36,221 bases of DNA from an uncultured Ignavibacteria bacterium. GTDB lineage: Bacteria > Bacteroidota > Ignavibacteria > Tepidaquicellales > Tepidaquicellaceae. The DNA is taken from NCBI GenBank assembly GCA_937872315.1, contig CALMST010000213.1:1-36221 (forward strand), given 5' to 3'. A model generated the notes under the pieces. It did not search any database. It was not told the DNA's origin and saw only the letters and a list, made by a program, of their open reading frames with translations. This document shows positions 16,384 through 24,657 of this stretch, one piece after another; position 1 is the stretch's first letter; every line of letters begins with the position of its first letter. Both the position numbers and the translations under genes were made by a program.

Positions 16384-18447
16384 ATGAAACATATTTACAG
16401 TATCCTAATTGTAATATTTTCATTTTATTGTTCACCGTTATTTTCTCAGACACAGGGAGTGAAAATAGCCAGCCCATCAGTTGACGGTTCATTGAATGGT
16501 ACAGAGTGGAGCGGCGCAAAAGTATTTACGAACTTTCACAAGTTCATACCTAAATCCGACGACAATTCATTCGACAGTACCATAGTCTATATTAAACAAA
16601 CCAGGGACGCCCTTTATTTCGGATTCGATTATTTTCCAAAAGGAAAAATAATCTCCAAATCACTTGTAAGAGACAGAAGCACAGAAGATGAAAACGAATT
16701 TTTTATTGTGCTCGATCTCGAAAACAAAAAACAGAACGGCTATATGTTTGCATTCAGTTTTCTTAATAATCAGAGAGATGCAATTATTTATAATCAGAGG
16801 AATCAGTCTTCAGAATGGGACTGGGTCTGGGATGTTAAATCCACTATCATTTCCGAACCAACCGCTACCAAACCCGGACATATTCAGACTGAAGTAAAGA
16901 TCCCCGTTGACAGACTTCAGAATAAAAATCAGAAAACCATCGGCGTGGATGTTCAGATGTTTTCTTACAGTCCGGACGGAACATACTACTATTATTCTCT
17001 GATTCCAGACTCTGAACTTCTTTCTCTTAAAAATACCTATCAGCTTGATCTTACAACGCCTTTTGATGAAAAGCTGAATCTTGATGTGGATGTGATCCCT
17101 TTTGCAGTTGGTCAGACTTTCAATAATGACAGAGATACTTTTCAGGTAGGAGGAGATCTTTATTTAAGTATGGATAAACACACTCTTAAAGCTACTTACA
17201 ATCCGGATGATTTTACTCTCGAAGCTGATCCTTTCAGATTTTCACTTTACTCAAGACCAATATACCTGCAGGAAAAAAGACCTTTCTTCAGTAAAGACCT
17301 TGACCTGTTCAGAACTCCTATAAATTTATTTTATACAAGGGCTATCGAAGATATTAAATACGGATTTAATTATTCGTACAGAAGTGATATTCTCAAAGCA
17401 GGAGCGGTACTTGTAAATGATATAAATGAGTTCGGAGAAAAAAGAAACTTTTTCATAGCAAGACCTAAAATGAGTTTTCAGGATATTAATATCGGAACAA
17501 TGCTTATATTCTCCAATGTCGGAGAATCTGACTACAAAGAGACTGTAATGAGTCTGGACGGTTCATACCGGTTTCCTGACAATCCGGTCAGAGTGCAGGC
17601 GCAATATGCAAACAGTATTTCCAGTTTAGGAAACAAATCGCGTGAAGGTAATGCTTATAATCTTTATGCTTATTATCAGTATGACAATAACGGAGGACCT
17701 TATGCAGATGTAAGCTATAACAGGGTAAATCCCGGATTCTTTGCTTCCACGTATTTTAATTCTCAGACTCAGTTTCCGAACAATTATGATCAGGTGAATA
17801 TATCAGGCGGTTATAATTTTGTTTATGACAGAAAATATTTCAGTGATATGAACTTTAATGCCGGTTATTTTAAGTTGAGTACTCTCGAACAGGAAGGACC
17901 TTTCCCTTCAGGATTCAATTTTCAGAAATATTTATACTTCAGCTCTAATTTTAAAGTATCTGAATTCCTCAGGTTCAATCAGTATTTCGAATATAATAAG
18001 CCTAATTCGATTGATGCAAACGGTGAACTTCTTACTTATACCAATACTGCGCAGGATTATAATGCAAGTATTTTCCTGGGTACTAATTATTTGAATATTG
18101 GTTATTATTTCGGACCATACTTCGGTTCCTTTATCCAGAATCCTTATGTAAGCGGAAATGTATTCTTGTTTGACAGACTTGCGCTCAATGGAAGTCTGAC
18201 ATTTGTGAATCTTGATGATTCAAAAAGAACAATTCTTAATACAGGACTTAACTGGAAGATCATGAATAAATTGTTCCTGAGATCCTACTACCAGCGGGAC
18301 AATCTTTCCAAACAAGCGCTGTGGAATTCAATTCTTCAGTATGAATTCTTTGCCGGAAGTAATGCATATCTTGTGGTGAATATGAACGGAGATCATTTAC
18401 AATATATAGCTAAGTATTTTAAAATCGGATATGACTTCACATTTTAA
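16384..18447 (+). CDS. DUF5916 outer-membrane protein with CBM9-like N-terminal domain
   Basis: A 687-residue exported protein: signal peptide 1-22 ('YCSPLFSQ'). Residues about 25-215 look like a carbohydrate-binding family 9-like beta-sandwich ('KIASPSVDGSLNGTEWSGA', 'DALYFGFDYFP', 'NGYMFAFSFLNNQRD', 'EVKIPVDRLQ'). The rest (about 225-687) is a long series of amphipathic strands ('YLQEKRPFFSKDLDLF', the 'R-P-F-F-x-E/K' element known from DUF5916) and ends 'KIGYDFTF' with a terminal Phe, as in outer-membrane barrels. Family members are widespread in Bacteroidota and unstudied; a sugar-related or surface role is only suggested by the N-terminal domain. It has its own upstream region after the peroxiredoxin terminator. 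Confidence 0.82.
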   Translation: MKHIYSILIVIFSFYCSPLFSQTQGVKIASPSVDGSLNGTEWSGAKVFTNFHKFIPKSDDNSFDSTIVYIKQTRDALYFGFDYFPKGKIISKSLVRDRSTEDENEFFIVLDLENKKQNGYMFAFSFLNNQRDAIIYNQRNQSSEWDWVWDVKSTIISEPTATKPGHIQTEVKIPVDRLQNKNQKTIGVDVQMFSYSPDGTYYYYSLIPDSELLSLKNTYQLDLTTPFDEKLNLDVDVIPFAVGQTFNNDRDTFQVGGDLYLSMDKHTLKATYNPDDFTLEADPFRFSLYSRPIYLQEKRPFFSKDLDLFRTPINLFYTRAIEDIKYGFNYSYRSDILKAGAVLVNDINEFGEKRNFFIARPKMSFQDINIGTMLIFSNVGESDYKETVMSLDGSYRFPDNPVRVQAQYANSISSLGNKSREGNAYNLYAYYQYDNNGGPYADVSYNRVNPGFFASTYFNSQTQFPNNYDQVNISGGYNFVYDRKYFSDMNFNAGYFKLSTLEQEGPFPSGFNFQKYLYFSSNFKVSEFLRFNQYFEYNKPNSIDANGELLTYTNTAQDYNASIFLGTNYLNIGYYFGPYFGSFIQNPYVSGNVFLFDRLALNGSLTFVNLDDSKRTILNTGLNWKIMNKLFLRSYYQRDNLSKQALWNSILQYEFFAGSNAYLVVNMNGDHLQYIAKYFKIGYDFTF

Positions 18448-18467
18448 AACGGGATCCTGAATGTAAT

Positions 18468-18507
18468 TTATGCTTTATTATGCTTTGTTATGATCTGTTA
18501 TGATTAA
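18468..18507. repeat. 10-bp tandem repeat, four units
   Basis: TTATGCTTTA, TTATGCTTTG, TTATGATCTG, TTATGATTAA follow each other without gaps, 21 bp after the stop of the DUF5916 gene and 132 bp before the DUF4159 gene. Each unit keeps TTATG. Period equals about one helical turn. Confidence 0.7.
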
Positions 18508-18638
18508 ATAACCTGTATATAAATTTATACTTTTAAAATCATTGCGTAAGCATTTTCAATCAACCGGTTAACCAACCAATCAACTAAATAACTTTCAACT
18601 TTTAACTCTTCCAGCTATTTTATTCTAAAATTATTTAG

Positions 18639-19319
18639 ATGAAATCCCTTTTAGCAATATTTATAATATTATTTATATCGTCAAACGTATTTCCACAGTC
18701 TGACGGGACTAACAAAAATTCCTCACAGTTTAAGATCGCCCGTTTAAAATATTCAGGCGGCGGTGACTGGTATAATGATCCTTCGGCGGAAATTAACATG
18801 ATGGAATATCTGAAAAAGAATACGACAATTGATGTCGATGAACCTGTTTTTTATTCGGTAAGTGTTTCTTCTGATGATATTTTTAATTATCCGTTCATTC
18901 TCATTACAGGACACGGAAATATAGAATTCTCTTCGGATGAAGTAGCAAGGCTCAGGAAGTACTGTGAATCCGGAGGTTTCTTATATGCTGATGATGATTA
19001 CGGAATGAATGACTCTTTCAGGCGGGAGATCAGGAAAGTATTTCCGGATGAGGAACTAAAAGAACTCCCGTTCACACACAAAATATATAATTCACAATAC
19101 AGTTTTCCAAACGGACTTCCGAAAATCCACGAACATGATCAGAAACCCGCGCAGGGGTTTGGTATTTATTCGGGAGGTCGCCTGTGTGTATTCTATACTT
19201 ACGAAACTAATATTTCCGACGGCTGGGCTGATACAAAAGAGCATCAGGATCCTCCCGGGAAAAGAGAGGAAGCTTTTAAAATGGGGACAAATATAATTGT
19301 TTATTCTCTTATGAATTAA
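18639..19319 (+). CDS. Exported DUF4159 domain protein
   Basis: A 226-residue protein with a signal peptide (1-20, 'FISSNVFPQ') and one DUF4159 domain: 'FKIARLKYSGGGDWYNDPSA' at the front, 'FILITGHGNIEFSSDEVARL', 'YCESGGFLYADDDYGMND', and 'HKIYNSQYSFPNGLPKIHEHD' then 'RLCVFYTYETNISDGW'. This fold is like the glutamine-amidotransferase/ThuA-type class I GATase-like domain; the family is found alone or at the end of von Willebrand/BatA-type membrane proteins and has no assigned activity. It heads a tight plus-strand unit: the lipoprotein gene begins 10 bp after its stop. Confidence 0.85.
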   Translation: MKSLLAIFIILFISSNVFPQSDGTNKNSSQFKIARLKYSGGGDWYNDPSAEINMMEYLKKNTTIDVDEPVFYSVSVSSDDIFNYPFILITGHGNIEFSSDEVARLRKYCESGGFLYADDDYGMNDSFRREIRKVFPDEELKELPFTHKIYNSQYSFPNGLPKIHEHDQKPAQGFGIYSGGRLCVFYTYETNISDGWADTKEHQDPPGKREEAFKMGTNIIVYSLMN

Positions 19320-19329
19320 ATAATTTGTT

Positions 19330-19992
19330 ATGAATAAAGTTAAGATGCTTTCTTTCTTTGTTCTGTTAATGTTTCTTTCTTCATGCGGAAAATCGGAACA
19401 GAAACAAATTCGGAATACTTACGATAAGAACTTTTCCAATTCAGGTAAAACAAAAGATACCTGTGACTCGCCTGATGCCAATATAGACTGCAGCTTCCGT
19501 GACATGCCTTCGGATCTGACTAACATTATGACCATTTCTGAAGCCGGAGAACCCGGAGAAAAAGTAATTATTTATGGAAATGTATTTCATTCTGATAGTA
19601 CAACTAAATATAGCGGTGTGATAATTTATGCTTACCATACTGATTCAATGGGCTTTTATTCAAAAAAAGGAGATGAAACAGGTGTACAGAAATGGCAGGG
19701 ACATCTTTTCGGCTGGTGCATCACAGACAGCAACGGGTATTATGAAATTCATACCGTAAGACCCGGCAGATATCCATCCAATGAATATCCGGCTCATATC
19801 CATCCTGTGTTAAAAATACCGGGTGAAGAAAAACCTTTTTATATAAATGATTTTGTTTTTAAAGATGATTCGCTTGTTGATGAAAAATATTTATCCTCAC
19901 TTCAGTATCCGGGCGGTAAAGGTGTGGTCGAATTAAAAAGATCCGCTGACGGGATATTGACGGGACAAAGAAACATTGTACTTCCCGGTTAA
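19330..19992 (+). CDS. Intradiol ring-cleavage dioxygenase-like lipoprotein
   Basis: A 220-residue probable lipoprotein: signal 1-18 ending 'MFLSSC', C19 lipidated. Residues about 75-175 resemble the catalytic domain of intradiol dioxygenases: 'KVIIYGNVFHSD', 'GVIIYAYHTDSMGFYSKKGD', 'GWCITDSNGYYEIHTVRPGRYPSNEYPAHIHPVLK'. The four expected Fe(III) ligands can be placed at Y110, Y148, H156 and H158. The known enzymes (catechol 1,2- and protocatechuate 3,4-dioxygenase) are cytoplasmic; exported relatives exist in Bacteroidota and fungi without clear substrates. No aromatic pathway genes are nearby, so a degradative role is uncertain. Its stop codon shares its last A with the ATG of the next gene (TTAATG). 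Confidence 0.8.
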   Translation: MNKVKMLSFFVLLMFLSSCGKSEQKQIRNTYDKNFSNSGKTKDTCDSPDANIDCSFRDMPSDLTNIMTISEAGEPGEKVIIYGNVFHSDSTTKYSGVIIYAYHTDSMGFYSKKGDETGVQKWQGHLFGWCITDSNGYYEIHTVRPGRYPSNEYPAHIHPVLKIPGEEKPFYINDFVFKDDSLVDEKYLSSLQYPGGKGVVELKRSADGILTGQRNIVLPG

Positions 19993-20351
19993 TGTACAAT
20001 AATGTTAAAGTGAAAATAAAAATTGTTAAATATTACAAAACTATTTATTCGGATCCTCTGATTTTAAACCCCGGGGATGAAGTCATACCGGGCGAAGAAG
20101 AAAAGGAAGAAAAATGGTCTGGCTGGATCTTATGTGAATTCAATGGAAAAAAAGGCTGGGTCCCGAAACAAATAATTAAATCCAAGGAGGACAATAGCGG
20201 AATAATCACTGAGTATTATTCAGCAAAAGAACTTGATGTTTCAGAGGGTGAAATTTTAAATTACATTAATGAATTAAACGGTTGGCTCTTACTTGAAAAC
20301 AGTAAAGGCGAAACAGGATGGGTGCCGAAGGAAAACACTGAACCGGCATGA
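19992..20351 (+). CDS. Small protein with two SH3-like repeats
   Basis: A 119-residue protein made of two bacterial SH3-like modules, each ending in the same signature: 'SGWILCEFNGKKGWVPKQII' (about residues 40-60) and 'NGWLLLENSKGETGWVPKEN' (about 97-116). 'W-x-x-x-x-x-G-x-x-G-W-V-P' is the variant-SH3 hallmark, used for binding peptides or cell-wall material. No signal peptide is seen at the chosen ATG, so it is probably cytoplasmic; it would be odd for an SH3b protein otherwise linked to an exported enzyme. The ATG overlaps the preceding stop by one base, a sign of coupled translation. Confidence 0.8.
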   Translation: MYNNVKVKIKIVKYYKTIYSDPLILNPGDEVIPGEEEKEEKWSGWILCEFNGKKGWVPKQIIKSKEDNSGIITEYYSAKELDVSEGEILNYINELNGWLLLENSKGETGWVPKENTEPA

Positions 20352-20371
20352 TCATAATTATCTTTTAAAAA

Positions 20372-20397
20372 TAATTCCGGAACTCTTCAGCGGAATT
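20372..20397 (-). terminator. Inverted repeat between convergent genes, possible terminator
   Basis: AATTCCG (20373-20379) and CGGAATT (20391-20397) are perfect 7-bp arms with an 11-nt loop. Read on the minus strand the hairpin is followed by ATTTTT and lies about 42 nt after the stop of the integrin-like repeat gene, which suits a terminator. The same arms and spacing recur at 31131-31157. Confidence 0.5.
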
Positions 20398-20438
20398 GTA
20401 CGGTCAAAAATTCATGCCCGTCATTTCAAAACAATATT

Positions 20439-21224
20439 TTATCTGAGCTTAAAATCATTTTGAAGTATTTGTTTGTATTTCTCCCTGTCAGGACATTTAT
20501 ATGTTGAATCAACAAGTTCGTATCCCTTCTGTACCTCTCCGAGAGAATAATAATCAGCAACTATAGCAGCAAGTACCGTTTTAACTGATCCAGCTCCCGT
20601 ATTAAAAGTATCTTCACCGTCCTCTTCACATTTGAATCCCTGATCAGTCATTTCTTTAAGTTCGCTTAAAAATATATCCAGCTCTTTTCTTATCAAACTC
20701 TTATAGTCAGATGTTGATTCTATCAGTTTTCCGTTTTCATATTTATATACCATAGTCGGAAATCTTGTTTCCGCATAATTGGTAAATGCATAAGCAAACA
20801 TATCATTCGAACATTCAAGCTCCAGCTTTCCGTTATTGTCAAGATCCTTTGCTTCATAAAAGCCATTACCAAGAAAAAGCGAATCAGTAAGAATAAATTT
20901 TTCTTTTAAAAACTTTCCTGTATATAATGTAAAACAGCAATGGGCGCCGCCGCTGTATGCTTCAATAAAAATTTCTTTCTTACCGTCATTATTGAGGTCG
21001 TATTCTTTTACGCCTGTTACATATTGTTCGTAATTTGCTTTGAATATACGGTCTCCATCATAAAAAACTTTTAAATCAGTCGAATAAGTATTTGTATCAT
21101 ATTTAGTTGTGATCCTGTAATCACCAGATCTGAAATCTATATTATCAAACTGAGCTTTTACAGGCATTACCTTAATGCAAAAGAGAATACAAATTATAAA
21201 AAACATTTTTCTTTGAAAAATCAT
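20439..21224 (-). CDS. Exported protein with integrin-like (VCBS/FG-GAP-type) calcium-binding repeats
   Basis: A 261-residue protein with a signal peptide (1-24, ending 'VMPVKAQ'). Two short D-x-(D/N)-x-(D/N)-G-x-x-E elements are present: 'YDLNNDGKKEIFIEAYSGG' and 'KDLDNNGKLELECSND', the calcium-loop pattern of VCBS/FG-GAP blades, the first followed by a Cys pair in 'AHCCFTLY'. The C-terminal 100 residues look helical. No enzyme motif is seen. The gene is convergent with the SH3 gene and 55 bp downstream of the protease-TPR gene on the same strand, so it may be co-expressed with that gene. Function unknown. Confidence 0.7.
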   Translation of the reverse strand: MIFQRKMFFIICILFCIKVMPVKAQFDNIDFRSGDYRITTKYDTNTYSTDLKVFYDGDRIFKANYEQYVTGVKEYDLNNDGKKEIFIEAYSGGAHCCFTLYTGKFLKEKFILTDSLFLGNGFYEAKDLDNNGKLELECSNDMFAYAFTNYAETRFPTMVYKYENGKLIESTSDYKSLIRKELDIFLSELKEMTDQGFKCEEDGEDTFNTGAGSVKTVLAAIVADYYSLGEVQKGYELVDSTYKCPDREKYKQILQNDFKLR

Positions 21225-21279
21225 ATATCTGTTATTAATTTATTGAACATTGAGCAGCGGCGGATTATGCTCTCAAAGA

Positions 21280-22884
21280 TTATTCATCCATTTCCTGTAT
21301 TGCCTTATAAAGTTCAACTTTCCTCTCATTTCCGTTAGGTGAATAATCATATGTATTTTTCAATTCCAGATAAGCTAATATGGCATTGAATTTTTCTCCT
21401 TCTTTTACGGCTATCATTCCCATTAAATAATGAATGTCAGAATTATAAGGAGCATAACCGGTAAGGGCAAGTGAATTTTCATAAGCTGTCTGCAGATATT
21501 TTTTTGCAGCAGCCGGCTTATTATATTTCTCAAAATATATTTTACCAAGCTGTATGTATGCATCGGTATAAGCAGAATCTTTTTTTATCAAATATTTATA
21601 TTCTCTGACAGCTTTTTTGTAATCATTCATTTCAGCATAAATACCGGCAAGCTGATAATAGATAAAATACTGTGTACTGTCTTCGGAAAGCATTTTGTCA
21701 TAAAATTGTATCGCCTTGCTGTAATCTTTTGAAGTTGAATAGGCAGAAGCGAGATTCGAAGAAAGCAGATTGAGCAGGCTGTCCGAATCAAATCTTATCC
21801 GGATGTCTTTATAAAGATCCTCAGCTTTCTGAAAATTATCCGTTATAACATAGAGATCAAGCAATTCCTGATATACAATAAAAGTATCGGGCTTTAGCTC
21901 AAGACATTTCTGATAATAATTTTCTGCTTTAGTGAAATTTACCTTATTAAGTGAATCCATTGTAATAGTATAAGCATCAACAATTTTCATGGAATCCTTT
22001 TGCTTGGTATAATACCAGTTATACTGAAGTTCCGATTTTATTCCGTATGCAAGATTGTAAGTAGAATTAAAAAGACTTTCTTCTTTTTTCATCTTAAACT
22101 CCTGATTGTCCGCAAAATCACTTGATTCTACTATGTCACTCACTTTCTTAAATCCGTTTATTGCTACAGCAAAATTAAGATTGCCGTAACCGATAAAAGT
22201 ATAAGTAGTTATTCCGATCACTTCCCCCTTCTTGTTGAACAGCGCGCCGCCGCTGTTTCCGGGAGAGATAGCGGCCGTGATCTGAAGAACTTTCTCAAAA
22301 GTCTTTTCTTTGGATGAATATGTGAGAGGATCCTGAAGAGTTACTTTTTCATTTTCCCTGACAGCTGCTATTATACCTGATGAAATGGTGTATTCATATC
22401 CGAGCGGACTGCCTATTGCATAAACTTCCTGTCCGGCTCTCACTTCATCCGAATTACCAAGGGTTACGACAGGAAATTTTTTTTCTTTTCCATCCAGTAT
22501 CTTGATCACTGCAAAATCAGACGATTCATCCGCATAGATAAGATCAGCATGATAAAAATTTCCGTCACTGGTTTTTACAAGAAGACTGTCAATATTTTCG
22601 ACCACATGATAATTGGTGCCGATAAGTCCGTCTTCCTGAAATATAAACCCGCTGCCGTTTAAAACTGTAGTATCAATATATGAATCGGATGCATACGAAT
22701 AATAATCTTTTTCATTAAGCCAAATTGAAATTAATGCAGGTTTAAACAGATCAATGATCTGCTCGGCATTTAGATCATCAATTCCGATATCAGATTCAAA
22801 ATCAGATTTAAATGTTCGATTCTGCGCATAAGCACTGACACTGAAAAAAACTGTCAGTATGAAACATAATATGAATTTTTTCAA
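21280..22884 (-). CDS. Exported trypsin-like (S1C/HtrA-type) serine protease with C-terminal TPRs
   Basis: A 534-residue protein: signal peptide 1-20 ('FSVSAYA'). Residues about 45-250 are a chymotrypsin-fold protease of the DegP/HtrA type with the full triad H93 ('GTNYHVVENI'), D123 ('ESSDFAVIKI') and S211 ('ISPGNSGGALFN'). No PDZ domain is visible; instead residues about 310-534 hold tetratricopeptide repeats ('AENYYQKCLELKPDT', 'AIQFYDKMLSEDS', 'AVREYKYLIKKDSAYTDAYIQLG', 'AAKKYLQTAYENS'). It should cut or refold proteins in the periplasm, with the TPRs choosing the partner, the latter being inference. A heptanucleotide tandem repeat lies 90-146 bp before its start codon. Confidence 0.9.
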   Translation of the reverse strand: MKKFILCFILTVFFSVSAYAQNRTFKSDFESDIGIDDLNAEQIIDLFKPALISIWLNEKDYYSYASDSYIDTTVLNGSGFIFQEDGLIGTNYHVVENIDSLLVKTSDGNFYHADLIYADESSDFAVIKILDGKEKKFPVVTLGNSDEVRAGQEVYAIGSPLGYEYTISSGIIAAVRENEKVTLQDPLTYSSKEKTFEKVLQITAAISPGNSGGALFNKKGEVIGITTYTFIGYGNLNFAVAINGFKKVSDIVESSDFADNQEFKMKKEESLFNSTYNLAYGIKSELQYNWYYTKQKDSMKIVDAYTITMDSLNKVNFTKAENYYQKCLELKPDTFIVYQELLDLYVITDNFQKAEDLYKDIRIRFDSDSLLNLLSSNLASAYSTSKDYSKAIQFYDKMLSEDSTQYFIYYQLAGIYAEMNDYKKAVREYKYLIKKDSAYTDAYIQLGKIYFEKYNKPAAAKKYLQTAYENSLALTGYAPYNSDIHYLMGMIAVKEGEKFNAILAYLELKNTYDYSPNGNERKVELYKAIQEMDE

Positions 22885-22974
22885 AGACCAGTTAAATTTA
22901 TTTAATTATTATATTGTCCCGTTATTCGTAACTTCTGTTTTTCTAATTTCAAACTTCTAACTACATCTACTCAC

Positions 22975-23030
22975 TACTTAATACTTAATACCTAATACTT
23001 AATACTTAATACCTAATACTAAATACCTAT
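22975..23030. repeat. 7-bp tandem repeat, eight units (TACTTAA / TACCTAA)
   Basis: Units in order: TACTTAA, TACTTAA, TACCTAA, TACTTAA, TACTTAA, TACCTAA, TACTAAA, TACCTAT, with no gaps. The last unit contains the TAG stop codon of the enoyl-CoA hydratase gene (on the minus strand), and the array lies within the 142-bp spacer before the protease gene. The pattern of every third unit carrying CC suggests a 21-bp higher-order period. Confidence 0.9.
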
Positions 23031-23839
23031 TTCCCTTTCCACTCCGCTTTCCTCTTCTCCACAAACGCTTTCATACCTTCAAACTTATCTTCGGATGCAA
23101 AAAGCAAATAAAAATTCTTTCTCTCAAATTCCAATCCGCTTTCAATTGTTGAATCAAATGATTTCAAAACACATTCTTTTGCCAGCTGAACGGCTATCGT
23201 TGGTTTTGATGCAATTTCCCTTGCCAGCTCTAAAGCCTCGTCAAGATAAATATCACTGTCCACAACCTTGGTCACAAGTCCTGCTTCAAACATTTCCTTT
23301 GCGCCGAACATTTTCCCGGTAAGTATCATTTCCATTGCTCTTGCTTTGCCAATGGCTTTTGTCAGTCTTTGTGTGCCGCCGGCTCCCGGAATGACGCCGA
23401 GATTGATCTCAGGCTGACCGAATTTAGCGCTTTCAGCAGCTATAATAATATCGCAGGTCATAGCAAGTTCGCATCCGCCTCCAAGCGCAAATCCGCTTAC
23501 AGCAGCTATAATTGGTTTCTTTATCTTTCTTATCCTGTCCCATCGCGCAAACTGATCTCTGACAAGCATCTCAATAGCAGTTGCTTCAGCCATTTCTTTT
23601 ATGTCAGCCCCTGCCGCAAAAGCCTTTGCACTGCCGGTCAGAACCATACAGCCTATCTCATTATCTTTGTCAAATGACTCAAGTGCTTCGACTACTTCGA
23701 TCATCAGTTCGATGTTCAATGCATTCAAAACATCAGGTCGGTTAAGCTGAATTAAGCCAACTTTTAATGCGCCGGGATTTTCTGTTTCTGAAATTAAAAT
23801 ATTCTTATAAGTTTTTGAAAGGTGGGTTTTTTCACTCAT
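23027..23839 (-). CDS. Enoyl-CoA hydratase/isomerase (crotonase family)
   Basis: A 270-residue crotonase. The oxyanion-hole and CoA-binding part is 'TGSAKAFAAGADIKEM'; the second block 'VSGFALGGGCELAMTCDIIIAAESAKFGQPEINLGVIPGAGGTQRL' carries both glutamates used by hydratases (in 'GGCELAM' and 'QPEINLG'), and the end 'AFVEKRKAEWKGK' is the family's usual C-terminus. The presence of both Glu residues favours true enoyl-CoA hydratase (short-chain, fatty-acid or amino-acid beta-oxidation) over isomerase or synthase. No other beta-oxidation genes are beside it. Its stop codon lies in a 7-bp tandem repeat. Confidence 0.93.
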   Translation of the reverse strand: MSEKTHLSKTYKNILISETENPGALKVGLIQLNRPDVLNALNIELMIEVVEALESFDKDNEIGCMVLTGSAKAFAAGADIKEMAEATAIEMLVRDQFARWDRIRKIKKPIIAAVSGFALGGGCELAMTCDIIIAAESAKFGQPEINLGVIPGAGGTQRLTKAIGKARAMEMILTGKMFGAKEMFEAGLVTKVVDSDIYLDEALELAREIASKPTIAVQLAKECVLKSFDSTIESGLEFERKNFYLLFASEDKFEGMKAFVEKRKAEWKGK

Positions 23840-24156
23840 TTATCTTTGGCGTTATTGAATTTTTATAAATTACAAATTACTCAGACAGGTTTGAAATTAC
23901 AATGAAGAAGATCTTTGGTTTTGGATCATGGATCAGGCTCTGTCCAAAACAAATAAAAAATTTATAAAAAAACATTGCAGATAAGTATCAATGGAATAGA
24001 TTTATTATCAAACAAATCCGCATTTGATAAATTACCGAAAGAAATTCAGAGTTTCGGATTTAAACAGGATACTGTTTTTAAAAAAATGTTTTGGATATTA
24101 TTGTCAAAGATCCCTGATTTCAATGAGAATTCAGTAAAGTGAATAAATCCGGGATC
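23840..24156. other. 317-bp region between crotonase and SRPBCC genes
   Basis: No full gene is seen. On the plus strand an ORF without ATG runs 23975-24142 from a possible TTG (55 codons; reads 'SINGIDLLSNKSAFDKLPKE' and on to 'IPDFNENSV', then TGA). It looks protein-like but has no recognisable family, so it may be a gene remnant or a small gene. A long inverted repeat (24108-24157) sits at its end. Confidence 0.35.
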
Positions 24157-24157
24157 T
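24108..24157 (-). terminator. Imperfect inverted repeat after the SRPBCC gene, possible terminator
   Basis: AGATCCCTGATTT (24108-24120) and AAATCCGGGATCT (24145-24157) pair at 12 of 13 positions across a 24-nt loop. On the minus strand it begins right at the SRPBCC stop codon. The T-run afterwards is short (TTTGACAAT), so termination is plausible, not certain. Confidence 0.45.
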
Positions 24158-24657
24158 CAATAGTTCACCATCATCTCATCTGTTATTTCTTTCTCTCTCA
24201 GATCAATGCCGTGCTCTATGACAGATTTCAGATTGGTCATAAAAAATACCCAGCAGGTGCAGCAGTTTATGTATGCAAAATCATTCTTGGATGCTGAATC
24301 CTGATATTCCTGTTTAAGTGTAAGTCTTGTATAATTGTCATCAGTTCTGCCAAGTTCAATTGAAACAAGAAACAACGGACTGAAAGTAAAAGAGAATATG
24401 TTATTTTCAGTTGATTCAGTAACAACTCCCTTCAGCTCCAGATCCTTATTAAGCCAGTTCCATAAAAACGAATCGCCTTTCCGGGCTTTCTCATTTCCCA
24501 GTCGGATGTGTGAATCTTTATAATAATATTTTGCCTTTCCGATGAACCATTTTACAATTCCCGAAGAAGATGCTATATATTCATAAACCTCTTCTACCGG
24601 GGATTTGAGTATAATTGCATGTGTAAAGCTGTTCATGTCAAATGTTTTCTCAGTCAT
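24157..24657 (-). CDS. SRPBCC/START-like domain protein
   Basis: A 166-residue protein of the polyketide-cyclase/AHSA1-like SRPBCC fold: 'FTHAIILKSPVEEVYEYIASSSGIVKWFIGKAKY' is the usual opening (beta strand, then helix, then 'W-F'), followed by 'GDSFLWNWLN', 'LKGVVTES', 'FSFTFSPLFLVSIEL' and 'YTRLTLKQEYQDS', ending in the long C-terminal helix. The cavity binds hydrophobic ligands; no catalytic residue identifies a substrate. Its ATG shares one base with the stop codon of the restored reading frame of the upstream gene (TAATG at 24655-24659), so the two were made to be translated together. Last gene of a four-gene minus-strand group. Confidence 0.78.
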   Translation of the reverse strand: MTEKTFDMNSFTHAIILKSPVEEVYEYIASSSGIVKWFIGKAKYYYKDSHIRLGNEKARKGDSFLWNWLNKDLELKGVVTESTENNIFSFTFSPLFLVSIELGRTDDNYTRLTLKQEYQDSASKNDFAYINCCTCWVFFMTNLKSVIEHGIDLREKEITDEMMVNY

